From Mastigamoeba balamuthi (lineage: Eukaryota; Evosea; Mastigamoebida; Mastigamoebidae), in contig CACRSC010000038.1 in assembly GCA_902651635.1 (NCBI GenBank), positions 48,603-112,602 on the forward strand: a DNA stretch of 64,000 nucleotides, written 5' to 3'. Position 1 is the stretch's first letter, and each line of letters starts with the position of its first letter. Under the pieces are notes generated by a model, which was given only the letters and a program-made list of their open reading frames with translations, was not told where the DNA came from and made no database searches. Positions 1 to 11,124 of the stretch are shown in pieces. Position numbers and translations under genes: made by a program.

Positions 1-582
1 GGGGGAAGGGAAGGAAAGGGGTAAGCCAAGTCAGAGCCTACACCTACACCGACCCCCATACGCGAAAAAAAGAGCACCGGACACAACCCCACGGGGCCCA
101 CCCCACCCACGCGCGCGATCGCACCGGAGGAGAGGCACGCATGGCAGACGAGGTCGTTGTCCACGCGGCAGAGGAACGTCAGGGGCTGCTGGTGGTGCGC
201 GCAGAGGCGGCTCAGCTGCGCCACGGACTCGCGCGCGGCCGCGTTGGGTCGCAGCGCGCCGACGCAGGGCTGCCTGCACGCGGGGCACTGGCACTTGGGC
301 CCCGCCCTCCGCATGACCTCCTCCGCGCATTTCCTGGGCGGGGCGCGCGCCGCGCGCTGATATCAGTCCACGTCACGCAGGCAATTTAATAGACACATCG
401 CAACTCAAGCGATTCCGCGGCGAGAATTTAGAAGCGGGCGAGTTTGCGCGGTGCATGGGTGGGCGGCGGCGCGCGGGGGAGGGCGGGTACCGGCAGACGG
501 TGTGCGCGGCGGGGCAGGGGAGGAAGACGGGGTCCGAGAGGAGCTCGCGGCACGACGGGCACCGGAGCTCCTCAAACTCCAT
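1..582 (-). CDS. RING/B-box (TRIM-like) protein, 3' end beyond window
   Basis: The ATG is at 582. Exon 1 (582-491) encodes CPSCRELL and then CPAAHTVCR. A GTACCC donor starts at 490 and a CGCCCAG acceptor ends at 334. Exon 2 (333-111) continues in frame with KCAEEV and CQCPACRQPC, completing a C3HC4 RING with the usual C-x-A-x-H-x-x-C-x-x-C core. It then gives LCAHHQQPLTFLCRVD and VCHACL, a B-box-like zinc-binding stretch. Another donor (GTGGGT) lies at 110, and a pyrimidine-rich tract runs to the window edge, so the remaining exons are outside. RING plus B-box is the start of TRIM-type E3 ubiquitin ligases; ligase activity is inferred from the family. Which substrate-binding domain follows is unknown. 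Confidence 0.8.
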
Positions 583-824
583 CGCGGGGGCCGACGTCGA
601 ACGACTCGTCGCCGTGTTGGGTGGCGGAGTGCTGGCGTGCCGGTAGTGCAGGATCGTGGAGGGGGATAGCGGTGCGCTCGCGCGCGCACGACGAGGGGGG
701 CCGCGGAAAATTGTTTGGCTTGGGCGAAAGATATTTTCCACACAGAAGATCTTTCCTCCCCATTTTTGGAGCAAATAATCAGCGGGACAGCAGAACAGGC
801 ACTCAGGGCACAAGGAGCAGCCGC

Positions 825-1268
825 TCACGCTCTCTGTTGTGAAACGCTCGCCAGCAGGAGGGGGGCAAGGGAGGCCAGCAGGTGCAGCGCGGGGGCGGGA
901 ACGGGGCGGGAGGAGGGGCCCCTGCAGTCCTTGTCGCACCAGCCGGGCGCCCGCGAGCAGCAGCGGCTGCAGCAGCCGTAGTAGCCCACCGCCGGCCACG
1001 AGCAGCAGACGTGCTTGCTCGGGCACGAGCCCAGCACGTCCGTGCAGCAGACGTCCGTGTCCTTGATGCACAGGGTGGCCGCGGAGGTGTTGCTCGAGCA
1101 GCACTGGGGCCCGGACGGCGACGACGCGCACGTGGCGTTGGTGCAGACGGCGGCGCCCCGCGAGGCGCTGCTGGAGTTCGACGAGTCGCTCGATGGCGCA
1201 CCGCGCGCCGGCGAGGCTCCGGCGAGAACGAGCGCGAGCGCGATTCCCAGCCGCCAACGCGCGACCAT
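825..1268 (-). CDS. small secreted cysteine-rich protein, possibly GPI-anchored
   Basis: A 147-residue single-exon reading frame starts at the ATG at 1268. Residues 1-23 (MVARWRLGIALALVLAGASP) form a clear signal peptide. A Ser/Asn-rich stretch follows, then a domain with about 18 cysteines, including CC pairs (QCCSS, VCCTD, HVCCSW, GCCSRCCS). The C terminus is hydrophobic (LHLLASLAPLLLASV), which would suit a GPI-attachment signal. I do not recognise the family. The cysteine content and signal peptide imply an extracellular or cell-surface protein stabilised by disulfides. It lies head-to-tail behind the RING gene with about 240 bp between them. Confidence 0.6.
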   Translation of the reverse strand: MVARWRLGIALALVLAGASPARGAPSSDSSNSSSASRGAAVCTNATCASSPSGPQCCSSNTSAATLCIKDTDVCCTDVLGSCPSKHVCCSWPAVGYYGCCSRCCSRAPGWCDKDCRGPSSRPVPAPALHLLASLAPLLLASVSQQRA

Positions 1269-2085
1269 CAGAAGATTGCAAGATTGTGGGCGAATCGTGA
1301 TATTAATTTTTTTTCTCGCTCCTAAAGAGAGGTTGTGACCAGCAATTGCAATTTGAACAGTAATAATGCTGTGTTTATGACCCAAGGACTGGGGTTTTCC
1401 CCGTGTTGACCACGTCACAAATTCTGTACAGGTGAAACACCCCTGGCAGAAGCTCCACCATGCAATGTAATGTAATGCGCCCTGTTATGCTGATAGTATG
1501 GTAGCACTGCTAAATTTAACATTGTAGTGGCGTGTAGTGGACCCACATGTGGTGATGGACGGGAATTCCCCTGAAAAAGGTTTGTATCTGCTGGCGTTTT
1601 TCGTCTGCAGAAAAAAACGCGATGTGCATTGTTCAGTTCACCCGGAACCACCTGAGATTCACAGCACGTGCAGGTGGCAGGTGAGCAAGTGTGTATACAA
1701 AATCGTGCACGATTCTGTGCAGGCAGGCCTGAGAAATGGGGCCTGTTAATAGGAATTTATAAGTTGGCAGCTCTGTTGGTGGTTATTTTTGCCAGCACAT
1801 ACTGTGCCAGCGGTTTTAGCTATTTTCCAGTGGCAGATAGAATGTGCCGGTGGCAGATAGCATGTGCTGGTGGCAGATAGCATGTGCTGGCAGCAGATAG
1901 CATATGCCGGCAGCACATTATGTGCCGGCAGCAAATGTGCCAGCAGAATAAAAGCATAGGATGGGTAATGTGTGTGATGGTCATTCACATCAAACACAAT
2001 TTGAAGAAGATCATTTATTTGTTAATTACTTTCAATTGAAGGGCAAAGCAATTGAGAAGGGCAAGGCGTGAGTGACAGTGAGCAC
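1269..2085. other. gene-free AT-rich flank of the accessory block
   Basis: No convincing coding frame is seen. The left part is plain AT-rich DNA. From about 1800 it grades into the GGCAGATAGC-type short repeats described separately. Confidence 0.5.
1800..1950. repeat. short GGCAGATAGC-type repeat cluster
   Basis: Units such as GGTGGCAGATAGCATGTGCT recur about every 20-30 bp with variants (cagcagatagcat, ccggcagcacat). Related words, some inverted (GCTATCTGCC), occur at 2610-2645, 3105-3230 and 6150-6240. The set flanks the spliced gene model at 2.1-4.2 kb. Function unknown. Confidence 0.6.
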
Positions 2086-4249
2086 TCAAAAGATGGGTGA
2101 AGGTTTCTCAGACTGTGGGGATGTCTGCTGCACAATCAGCAGCACCAGACCCAGGATGAGAGGGAGGACCGTTGTGCTTGGGAGAAGTGATGCTGCTGCC
2201 CTTGAGGGACTCGTACTCCCTTCAGTTGGCATGCTCAGACTTGAGCAGCTCCAGCTGCTCCTTGAGTCCTCGTTCTGGCTCTTCAACATTGCAACGAGCA
2301 TGTGCTGCTCATGCAGATCGTTGGTCACCTTGTGGAGGTCCTTCTTGTACACAGCAATCTTCTCCTTCAGCTTGGTCCTGGCAGCCTGCAGGCTCTTGAT
2401 GACCTCGTCCTGCTGCTGCCTTGCAACAGGTCCTGCAGCAGCAGCAGCAGAGGCAACCTTAGCAGTCAGCCTCTGCAGCTCCTGAGCAGCCAGGTACTGC
2501 ACGTTGAGGTCCTTCATGCATGCAGTGGGCGACTGGACGTCCTGCTGTGCCTCAACGACAGCCTTCTCATGGCGTTTCTGTGGTTTATTGAGTTTAGAAC
2601 TTGCACATATGCTATGTGCTGCTATCTGCCGCCAGCACATAATGTGTGTATTAATGAAGAAGAGGGATTTGACCATACAGCATTGCAGACTGCACAGTGA
2701 AGGGCTGCACGAGCATCCTGAAGGCTCAATGTGTTGATGTCATTGATGTCCCAGGTGTCCATGGGCAGCTCAGACCACCACGTCATGGTCCCTTGTGCTG
2801 AGGTGGCGCACCTCAGCCCCAATAGCTGTCAGTGTCGTGCTAGCATTCAGCACTTTAAACTTGAACGGGTCCCAGAACACAGTCAAGAAGGTCATAAGCT
2901 CCAGGCACTCGGCCCTCGCCTGGATGGCCTTTTTTATGGTCAGAACGACCCTGTTCTTGGTCAGGTTGGAAATGACGTCAATGAAGGCCTGCACAACAGC
3001 GTCCTCGTACTCTCTGTGTGCCTTCTGTGTTGTTGCTTCCCTGTACTGCAGCAGCAGTGCGCTGTACAGTGAGTTAGAATGGTTTGCAAGTGACTTTTTG
3101 TATGTGCTGCTGGCAGATAGCTATCTGCTGGCTGCAAATAGCATCATCCGGTGGCAAATAGCTATCTGGTGGCAGCACATAGCATCTGCCGATGGCACAT
3201 AGCTATCTGCCACTGGCAGATGAAAAATTAGCTCCCAAATTCTATAAAAAGAGAATAAAACAATTGAAATGGAGTGAGAGACAGAGGAAATACATACAAG
3301 TTGATTATGCTCTCGTTCTGGTGCAGAATGCAGTTGAGGTAGATGTGCTGCCGTGCTGTCAGCACAACAGGGTGCCTTAAAGCACCACAGGGGATGATGA
3401 TGACCATGTTGTTCTGCTGGCCGGTCACTGCAAACTGCAGCTCGAGGATGAGGGAGGACAGCTGCTTCTTCATGCTGGTGTTGACCAGGATGACGAGGTT
3501 CAGAAGCACAACGAGAGTCCACTGGTTCTTCACGAACGCCCAGTAGACACTTCCAGACTGTAGCAACGTGGTCTGCTTTCTTGTCTCCATGCAGCACACG
3601 TCCCAGAAGTAGATGTCATGCAGGCCCGCACGATTGGGGCCCATCATGATGCACGGGACAGTCATTGACCCCACCACTGGCAGGTATGTCCCAGTCTGTT
3701 TTGTTTGCATTGAGTCAGACACACAAAAACAAATCCTTGTCTTACCAGTCTGGTTTTCCCATTCTCGGGAATCGTACTGGTGCTGGTGGTGATGTCTGCA
3801 GGGTGCGGAGGAGGGTGCTTGGCCTGGAGGTCAGCCCATTCCTGGTAGGAGCACTCTTCTGGGCAAGCCGTGATGCAGGGGTCCTCTGCTGCAACCTGCT
3901 GCCTGGTCTGCACTCCAGGACTCTGGAGTGCTCCCCATGCTGGTGCAGCAGAGGAAGTTCCCCAGGCTCCACGCTCTCCCAGGTCTGGGACCCGGTTCCC
4001 CATGTCCCGGGCTGTCCCCAGGTCTGGGACCCGGTTTCCCATGTCCCGGGCTGTCCCCAGGCCTGGGACTTCTGCCACGACCCACCATCAGCAGGGGGGG
4101 GCAGGCCACTCGTCCTCCACGTCCACGTCCTCATCTTCCTTGTTCTCCTCGTCCTCCTGGTGCTTCTCGGTCTTCCTGTCTGGCTCTGCCTCTGAATCGT
4201 CATGCTGCTCGTTCTCCTCCTTCTCGAGCTGCTGCTGCTGGGCCTCTGC
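2086..4249 (-). CDS. repeat-associated spliced gene model, function unknown
   Basis: Several minus-strand frames look spliced. An acceptor (TTTTCATTGCAG) ends near 4250. The exon that follows is acidic (EAQQQQLEKEENEQHDD), runs through a 13-residue repeat (GTARDMGNRVPDL) and ends near 3745 with ECSYQEWADLQAKH. A second exon (about 3675-3300) reads MTVPCIMMGPNRAG and FVKNQWTLVVLLNLVI. A third begins near 3060 after TTCTAACTCACTGTACAG and reads VFWDPFKFKVLNAS. A last segment (about 2600-2090) is a coiled coil (LKEKIAVYKKDLHKVTND) followed by a hydrophobic tail (ILGLVLLIVQQ). I recognise no family. It could be a transposon-borne gene or an orphan gene. Exon ends are approximate and the joining is only inferred. 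Confidence 0.35.
3105..3230. repeat. short repeat cluster, partly inverted relative to 1.8 kb
   Basis: Repeated GGCAGATAGCTATCTGC words, many of them self-complementary (GCAGATAGCTATCTGC), with spacers of about 20-25 bp. It lies in a probable intron of the 2.1-4.2 kb gene model. Confidence 0.55.
3981..4069. repeat. 39-bp coding minisatellite
   Basis: A 39-bp unit containing GTCTGGGACCCGGTT and CATGTCCCGGGCTGTCCCC is repeated about 2.3 times. On the minus strand it encodes a 13-residue repeat inside the acidic exon of the spliced gene model. Confidence 0.7.
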
Positions 4250-4965
4250 AATGAAAAGAGTTGATTATTCCCCCACGAGAGAAGAGCCTCTCCACAGCTG
4301 CATCAGAAGCTGGAACAGACAAATAGCACCTTGCCAGGTGTGCTATTGGTCCTAGAAAATGTGCTTTGGCTTTTCACCAAGACAGCAGATCACTGTCTTG
4401 ATGTTCACTCTGCTTGAGGAACAGTTTTGTTGAACGTGAATGTGTGAATACCCTTTCTTGATGAGGTTGTAAGCTGAGACTCTCTGGAGAGAACAAGCTG
4501 GATCTCTGATGCTTTGGTTCAGGTTCGGGGACAAGGTCCAGTTCATTGTCAAAGTCAGCTCAGAAGGAGTCACATCATTATTGTAATGACTGAGACATAG
4601 AACAAGTACACAAATGGCCCAATCTCTTCTGTTGTCAGGCCAATAAATGATAAAAAGAATCAATCTTGCACCTTGTAGGTAGGATGGGAGTATGGGCGGC
4701 TGCTAGAGATGGTGGAGCAGTGGCAAGAGTGAGAGGAGGTGCTTGGAGCAGCCCATTGGCAGGGGGGAGAGACCATTGTGCCATTCATTGGTCCAGAGAA
4801 AAGAGACTCAAAAATCGCAAACGTCACGAAAATCTGGGGGTTATCAGATACAATTGGCATTTCCAGATTCAATTCAAATGACGAGTAGTTACGAGTAGTA
4901 ACAAGTACTCGTCCCACTTTTTGTCTCTGAGTATGAGTACTTGGACAAGTATACTCATCAGCAGC

Positions 4966-5256
4966 CCTAGCAGCACGTAGTAAAGGACCACATAGCAGTG
5001 CGTAGCAGATGGTACAACTATGCACCACTATGCATCCTTTGCTACACAGTGTAGTGAACCCTTACATAGCAGTACATAGTGAAGATCTGTGTAGTGGTGT
5101 ATAGCAGATGGAACAACTATGCATCACTACATACCCTTCACTATGCAGTGTAGCAAACCCTTACATAGTGATGCGTAATGACGGCCTGTGTAGTGGTGCA
5201 TAGTTCAACCATTTTCTATGCACCACTACGCAAGCCTTCACTATGTACTGCAACAT
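4966..5256. repeat. about 98-bp tandem repeat, roughly three copies
   Basis: The block beginning with ACAACTATGCA and running through CCCTTACATAG and TGTGTAGTGGTG occurs from about 5011 and again from about 5109. Degraded partial copies lie on both sides. Internally it is rich in short inverted words (ACTATGCACCACTA). No coding frame is supported. Confidence 0.65.
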
Positions 5257-5483
5257 GCAATTATGTGCAAGGGCTACCCCAGATGCCACAGAATTCCAAT
5301 TGTGCAAAGCATCTTCAAGAGGCCAGAGAAAGCAAAAGACAACGTGAAAAGGATCCAACTGCAAGCTGATTCTTGGATCTAACTACCACCTGGGCCCTAT
5401 CCTTATTGCCGGAATGACATGGGTCAGTGGAGCTACGAGTTCACTTCGACTCTCTTGTATTAAGACAGGTATAACCTTCATAA

Positions 5484-5924
5484 ATGAATTGTAAAGAGAG
5501 ATTAAGAAAAAGCAAGAAAGCAGTACTTAGGTGCCTGAACAGAAAGAGGCCAGTGATTCTAAACTGCCTTACAGCACATTGCTCAATGACATACACATTC
5601 GAAAGCTATTCAGGCCTTTTGATGAAGCCAGGATTGCCGAATTCGGAGCACTGTGTTCATTCAGATTCACCCTTCAATTGTGATCCTGATGCTCAGGGGC
5701 TGTGTTACAGGCTAAGCACCATCAAGGGAACTACTGAGGAAGTCAAACGCCTTGGAGAGCACATCATACAGGTGACTCGTCATGCAGAAAGAGTGTCTCC
5801 TCCTTGGAGCAATGCGAAACTGGACTCCTGGCTCTCCAACTCCGATGAGCTGATCCTGACCAGTCCTCTGCAGATGGACCTCGAGATGTTTGAAGAGGGA
5901 TTTATCCTCAGATTCGTCCTTTAA
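5484..5924 (+). CDS. orphan 146-residue frame, probably transposon-related
   Basis: The ATG at 5484 opens a frame with a basic start (MNCKERLRKSKKAVLRCL) and a cysteine-containing middle (CDPDAQGLCYRL). It stops at 5924. Another short acidic frame (MADPNDCIMDCAECSDEDD) follows at once and may be a continuation after a small intron or a frame change. It lies 600 bp upstream of a decayed DDE transposase on the same strand. It could be the upstream part of that transposon, but no family motif is visible. Confidence 0.3.
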   Translation: MNCKERLRKSKKAVLRCLNRKRPVILNCLTAHCSMTYTFESYSGLLMKPGLPNSEHCVHSDSPFNCDPDAQGLCYRLSTIKGTTEEVKRLGEHIIQVTRHAERVSPPWSNAKLDSWLSNSDELILTSPLQMDLEMFEEGFILRFVL

Positions 5925-6149
5925 TGACCTGAATGACGTTATGGCTGATCCAAATGACTGCATCATGGATTGTGCTGAGTGCAGTGATGAAGATGATGCC
6001 CTCTCCTATGATGAATCTGATCCTGAGTGTGACTAAAGCAATGAAATCAGTTGGCCATTACAATTGAAAGTCACTGTGTCTGCTTTGAATGACTTATTGA
6101 TTATCATTAACCACAAAACTACTGACACTTTTCATGCTGACTCATATGC

Positions 6150-6240
6150 TGGTATATACGCCGGTACATACACTTTGCCACTGGCATAGTCTATGGCCGA
6201 GCTGTGCAGGCACAGAGCCCGGCACATATGCCGGCACATA
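6150..6240. repeat. CCGGCACATA-type short repeats
   Basis: Words such as GCCGGTACATA, GCCACTGGCATAG and GCCGGCACATATCA are related to the repeat clusters at 1.8 and 3.1 kb. Confidence 0.4.
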
Positions 6241-6504
6241 TCACCTTTATCGCAAATCACTTGATTCAATAAATTTCTGTGAAATCGTGCTTCAAATTCA
6301 CCCAAGAGCTTCTGATATTAAGGGCATGTGCTATTGGTCATTTGTAACGATTTTGATCGAGGCGAGACTCACTTTTTCCACAGTACACTATCGATTCTAG
6401 CAAATGAATATATATTACATTTTTTGATTCAATCACTAAATGTGGTGCAGTCTTATGCTAAGTTGTCATCAAATGTGAGAAAAAAATGTGCAGAGTGTCT
6501 GGAA

Positions 6505-6999
6505 TGTCCGGACTTCTGAGGCGAACAGGCTTCGACCACCCTGGTCTTGGACAATCCACGGGTCTGTGGATGTTAAGGCCATTGACATCTTACAGCCCAG
6601 CAAGAAGCAGAACAAGTTCTACAGCAGCAAGTACAAGGGAAGGGGCACGTGGTTCAGATCCAGGTGGTGGTCAACAACCAGGGCATTCCCATGGCTCGCC
6701 ACGACCTGAAGATCTGGCAGGGCTCAGCTCCACACATGGAACTGCATGGGACACGACTGCTGATTGACAATGCCTCTGTCAGTGTCCCAAGCAGTGAGTG
6801 CTGACCCCTTTCAAGTGCCTCTCTGTATGACTCTGTCAATGGAAAGCAGAGAAGAACTGCACTCAAGTACACCAGGTTTGAACGCCAGTGGAACCATGTT
6901 CACAGGCGCTGAAGAAGCAGGGTAGAGCACTACCTGGGCTTCATGTCCCGATTCAACATCATGGGCAAGAAGTTCAAGGGGAAGAACACAGAGATTTAA
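6505..6999 (+). pseudogene. decayed DDE transposase, PIF/Harbinger-like, copy 1
   Basis: The block from RTSEANRL through IHGSVDVKAIDI, KKQNKFYSSKYKG and QVVVNNQGIPM matches the pattern of DDE_4-type transposases: a substrate-like P.....YKG stretch, a hydrophobic strand, then HDLKIW, which carries the second aspartate. After further frame changes the tail reads ERQWNHVHRR, VEHYLGFMSRFNI and MGKKFKGKN, like the C-terminal R-x-R-V-E...lkxRFxiL part of the family. The reading frame shifts at least twice, and a segment between GIPM and RHDL present in copy 2 is missing. The protein is not functional. Copy 2 lies at 15470-15850 on the other strand. The first catalytic aspartate is uncertain. Confidence 0.65.
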
Positions 7000-7019
7000 C
7001 TGAGAAAAAATGACTGAGA

Positions 7020-7390
7020 GCTCAGTGATGAATAATCACAAAATTGCACTAAATATGCTGAAATAGCTCTCATGTGATTGGTAGTGCTACATGTGATGCA
7101 TTCGATGGAATTGCATTGCTAAATTCGTACTACAATCGCTACTAGAACAAATATTTGTGCTAGTAGCAATTAAAGCGATGCATAGTGATATAAAATAGAA
7201 AAAAAAATAGCTATAACGCTGGATATAGGTCGCATGTAGCGTTAAAATCGCCATTTGCAATGTAGCGCTATTTAGCGCTAGATTTAGCACAAAATTAGCG
7301 ATTGAATCGCTAAAGTAGCCCTGAAAAAACATCGCTCAAGATATGGTGCTTCATGTGAGAAAGTTGCAGTGATACCAACTGTTTATTATA
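7020..7390. repeat. AGCGCTAA-rich transposon end, copy 1
   Basis: This stretch aligns by eye with 14800-15165 over about 350 bp (shared CAAATATTTG, TAGCGATTGAATCGCTAA, CTGAAAAAACATCGCT). Both copies end in a CAGTGAT-ACCAA-type terminus followed by TTA. Here it follows the transposase remnant at 6.5-7.0 kb, so it is read as the right end of that decayed element. TAGCGATTGAATCGCTA is a palindrome. Confidence 0.7.
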
Positions 7391-7773
7391 ACCAAGAATT
7401 TTATTATCGGTTGGATGCAAGTCTTTCTCATGGTGCCAAGGAAGGCCCACAGCAAAAGGAAGTTGAGTGAGAGGCTGTTTCTCAGCTTCTCAGGTATACT
7501 TCTTTTTCGTAAATATATTTGTCTCATTTTTTGCCTTTAAGGGCTCCCAGGCTGGATTGGTTTTCTTCCCTCTGACTGTGGTGTTAGTTGAGTACATAAC
7601 TTACTTATTTTGTTCTGAACACAGGTCTCAATGGTAGATGAGAAAACTGAGGCATAGAACAGGTGAATTTCTCTGAAGTAATCACAGTTAAAATCAAGTA
7701 TTTTCTTGTGCTCTGTTTTATTGGGGGGAAAATAACTCAAGAGGGAGAATTGGCTTGTTTCGTCCGCGTCGGA

Positions 7774-10700
7774 TTAGAGAACGTCCGGTGCGCCAACATA
7801 GTCAAGGCGGCTGTGCAGGTAAAGTGTTTTACTGAGGACCTTGCGCAGTGCACGGTAATCGACAACAACGACGTCGTCCGGAAGAGAAGAGGCCTGGAGT
7901 TCTCCCACTGCACGGTTGGTCATGACAACGAGCAGGAACCGGTCGATCCCGTTCATGTTGATGGCCCACTCCGGCAACTTCTCTGTGATCTTGGCATCTG
8001 GCTCCTGGTCACTATCACCCTCCCTTTCCGCTGCTTCTTTCTGCATCGGACGCACAGACCTGGCCTTCTTCTTCTTCTTCTCCAGCTTCTCCTTTGTCCC
8101 CGATGCTGGGCGCCTTCGCTTGGGTTGCAATGCGAGGCCGACCTGGATTCGGGCCTGGGTGTTCTTCGCCAGAACGTCCGCCTCGAGGTCTATCGTGGGG
8201 CGTTTCTCGCCCGGTTCTGGTGACTTGGCTGGGCCCTCAAACGACGAAGCCAGGGCCTCGGCGATCAGAGACTCGGCCGGGCCCGCAACTGGGGCCTCGG
8301 CATTCGGAGACTTTGCCGGGCCCTCAGCAACCGGGGCATCCTCGGCGATCAGAGACTTGGCTGGGCCCTCAGCAGCCGGGCCCTCGGCGATCGGAGACTT
8401 GTCTGGACCCTCAGCGACCTTAGAGCAACGGGATTCGACGGCCACGGCCACGCGCAGGGGCTTCCCGGACTTGTCTGTTGCTCTGGCCACAAGCATCATT
8501 TCGAACCTGGGAACACAGTTTTGAGTAACATGGCACTGGCGGATAACTGTGAGTGTACCCAGGGTTGTTGGAAGTGGGCTCAGGGTACAGGACAACGTCG
8601 TTGAGGAGCTCGGCCATGCTCTTTTGTGTGCATTCCTCTTTGGGTTCTCCTTGGCTGTCCTCGTCCATATGGTCTTCCTCGTGCTCCGCCTTGTGGCTCT
8701 TCTTGGTGTGGCTGTGCAGCTCCTTGAGGAACGTTGCGAAGTGTTTGTTGCCAAAGGACACGACGACGCGGCGCTGACTGCAGTGAATGGTCGTTTCACC
8801 CATCCACATGCGTGTGGCCTCAGAGCAGAGCGCCATGTCTCCGCCACAAAGGGTAGAGAGGAGCTCGTCCGCGGCCATTTCCGGATCCGAGAACCTGTGC
8901 TCATGCCTGAGCGATGGGCACAGCGCCAGGCGCATTGCCAGGAGGCGCTCAAAGTCGTGGCCATCCAGGAAGCGCTCTCTGCTCTTGCCACCGCGCAGGC
9001 CGATGATAATCTCTTCCCGGAGGTATGAGACGATATCCTTCTTGCGCTGCTGCGCAACAAAGGGCACTAGGTTCTCTGCGGTGGCGAATCCACGTTGGGG
9101 GACTGCGGCGCTCGGACTGTACTTGACGTATCGGAGAAGCCGCAGTGGAGTGAAGTACGGCACGTAGGTATCCAGCGGTTCGCCCAGTCCACTCTTCTGG
9201 TTCTCGGCGAGCTCGATGCCGTCGAACGAAATCCCCATGATGTCTGCTAGGGTCCTCTTTCCCTTGGGCAGCCCTGGGACGCACGCGTTGCGCTGCAAGG
9301 CGTGCGCGCAAAGGGCGTGCGTCGCTAGCACAACAAAATTGGCAGGCTCCTCGAGGTACGGCAGGTTCTGCAGCTTGTCTAAAAAGAGATTCTCCAGCTC
9401 TGTTATCGGGCGCATGCCGTCTCTGCACTTTGTCACGACCTCGGTGCAGTACAGGGCACCGCGCGGCCACTTTCCAAGGTTGTAGAAGAGCTCGCGGTAC
9501 GTCTCGGAGGCCCTGACGGCTTTCTGTACATCGGCGTTTGCGGCGGACGCCGGCTTGCCCAGCGATGGCAGCTGGATGTACACGATCTGCTTGCTGCCAG
9601 ACGGAGAATAATCACCGAAAACGACCTTGTCGAGCGTGCTGATGGCGGTGAACAGAACGGGCATGTGGCAGCCGTCCTTCTCTTCCTGGCCAATGAAAGT
9701 GGTCTGCATCAGACCAACACTTTGCGCTATCACCTCGGCATTTCCTTTCGAGCCCGCCCTGGTGATCTCATCGACCAACAGCAGGACTCCCAGCCGGTGC
9801 TCTGCGCTCCTGGCCTTTTCCAGACCCCAGTGGTCACGGACGATGGCATCCACGGCCTCATTTGGGAGAACCACCTGCGGGAACGCCCGTGCGACGAAGA
9901 GAAGTTGCGGTACATTGGATTCCTGGAAGAAGTGCCTGAAGTGGAGGAAGAGGGGGCTTGTCAGGATGGTGCAGCGAGTTGGGGAGGCGCACGCTTCGAG
10001 CATGCGCAGTGCGAGGCCACGTTGAGGGATAGCGTCGACCGCGCTGATGAAGCGCGTTTTGCTGTTGTACGTGACAGCAATGGCCACCCACTTGGAAACG
10101 ACGTCCTTCAGTGCGTCGACGCCCTCGGTGAAGGCTGAGTTGTGCAGCGTTTCGATCTCCTTGTCGGACAGGTGCTTGTGCGCGCACTCGAGGTAATAGG
10201 AGACGCGCCTCGAGTCGAGGACGGCCAGCTCCTCCAGGAAGCGGGTCTTCCCAGTGCCAGGCGTGGCGTAGAGTGCTAGCTGCTTGTCCTGGCGGTCTCT
10301 CTCTGCAGCGCCCTCCATGTGCAAGCGGGCGTTGAAGAGGGCGAGGCAGTGCCCGAGAGCGACGTCGCGCGACACGAGATGCGGCATCGCCTCCAGCTCG
10401 CTTGCCGGTACGAGCTGGTCACAGGGAGTCAGTGGCGTATTGCAGGGTGCTGGTGCGGACCGGGTGGTCACGGCAGGACTTGGAGCGGCGGTCTGCCTGA
10501 GAGCGCAGACGCAGAGGGTAGACAGTGCCTGAAAAGGGGGGGGCCTCCAGTTCCTTGATGTACGCGAGAATGTTGTCGGCCGAAGCGCCCTCGCACCAGT
10601 GCATTGGAAACACCGATTCGCCACGCGTCAGAGCTGTGGCACCAAGGGCATGAGTGGTTGGAAAAACGCGATTTAAGAAAAAGAGCGGCAACAAAAAGCG

Positions 10701-11124
10701 CAGCGGGAAAGGTTCACACTGTTGTGTGAAAAAGGAAATCGTGCGCGGGCAGTCGAGACAAACCTGGCAGCCGGTCCGGAAGAGGCACGGCGCCAGGCCT
10801 CAGGCGGACCTCGATGGTCTCGTCGCCGAGGAGGCCGAAGAACTCAGGGTCGAGCTTCTTCTTGGGGTTGAGCGCGCGCGTGTCGGCGTCGGCGAGGTAG
10901 TCTTTGAGCTGCGGGACAGCGCCCGTGGGCAGGTCGAGGAAGAGGTCCGCCGCGGCGTACTGATGGAGGCTCAGGGTGCGCTGCTCCTGGATGTACTTGG
11001 CGAGGTCGTCACCATCGCAGCCCTCCTTTACGCCGCCGACCTTCACGGCCCTCGCCCCCTGGTACTGCACCCAGATGACATGCTCGTGGGTGTGCTGCTT
11101 CTCGGGCTCCTTGGTCTCCGCCAT
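7774..11124 (-). CDS. Crinkler/RHS-type protein: header, P-loop NTPase, nuclease-like C terminus
   Basis: Four exons fit: 11124-10764, 10633-10524, 10492-8559 and 8506-7774, giving about 1045 residues. Exon 1 encodes a ubiquitin-like Crinkler header: VQYQGARAVKVGG, DDLAKYIQEQ, AADLFLDL. Exon 3 has the P-loop ATPGTGKTRFLEEL (about residue 240) and Walker B LGVLLLVDE, and then HDFERLLAMRLAL, which resembles the first helix of a restriction-endonuclease fold. A degenerate Ala-Glu-Gly-Pro-Ala-Lys-Ser repeat and a lysine run (KEKLEKKKKKARSV) precede a conserved-looking tail (FLLVVMTNRAVG, DDVVVVDYRAL). In CR proteins the header/NTPase/nuclease layout is thought to act in nuclear conflict or effector roles; here that is inference. 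The intron of about 31 nt (10523-10493) is the weakest join. The gene is GC-rich inside an AT-rich transposon block. Confidence 0.75.
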
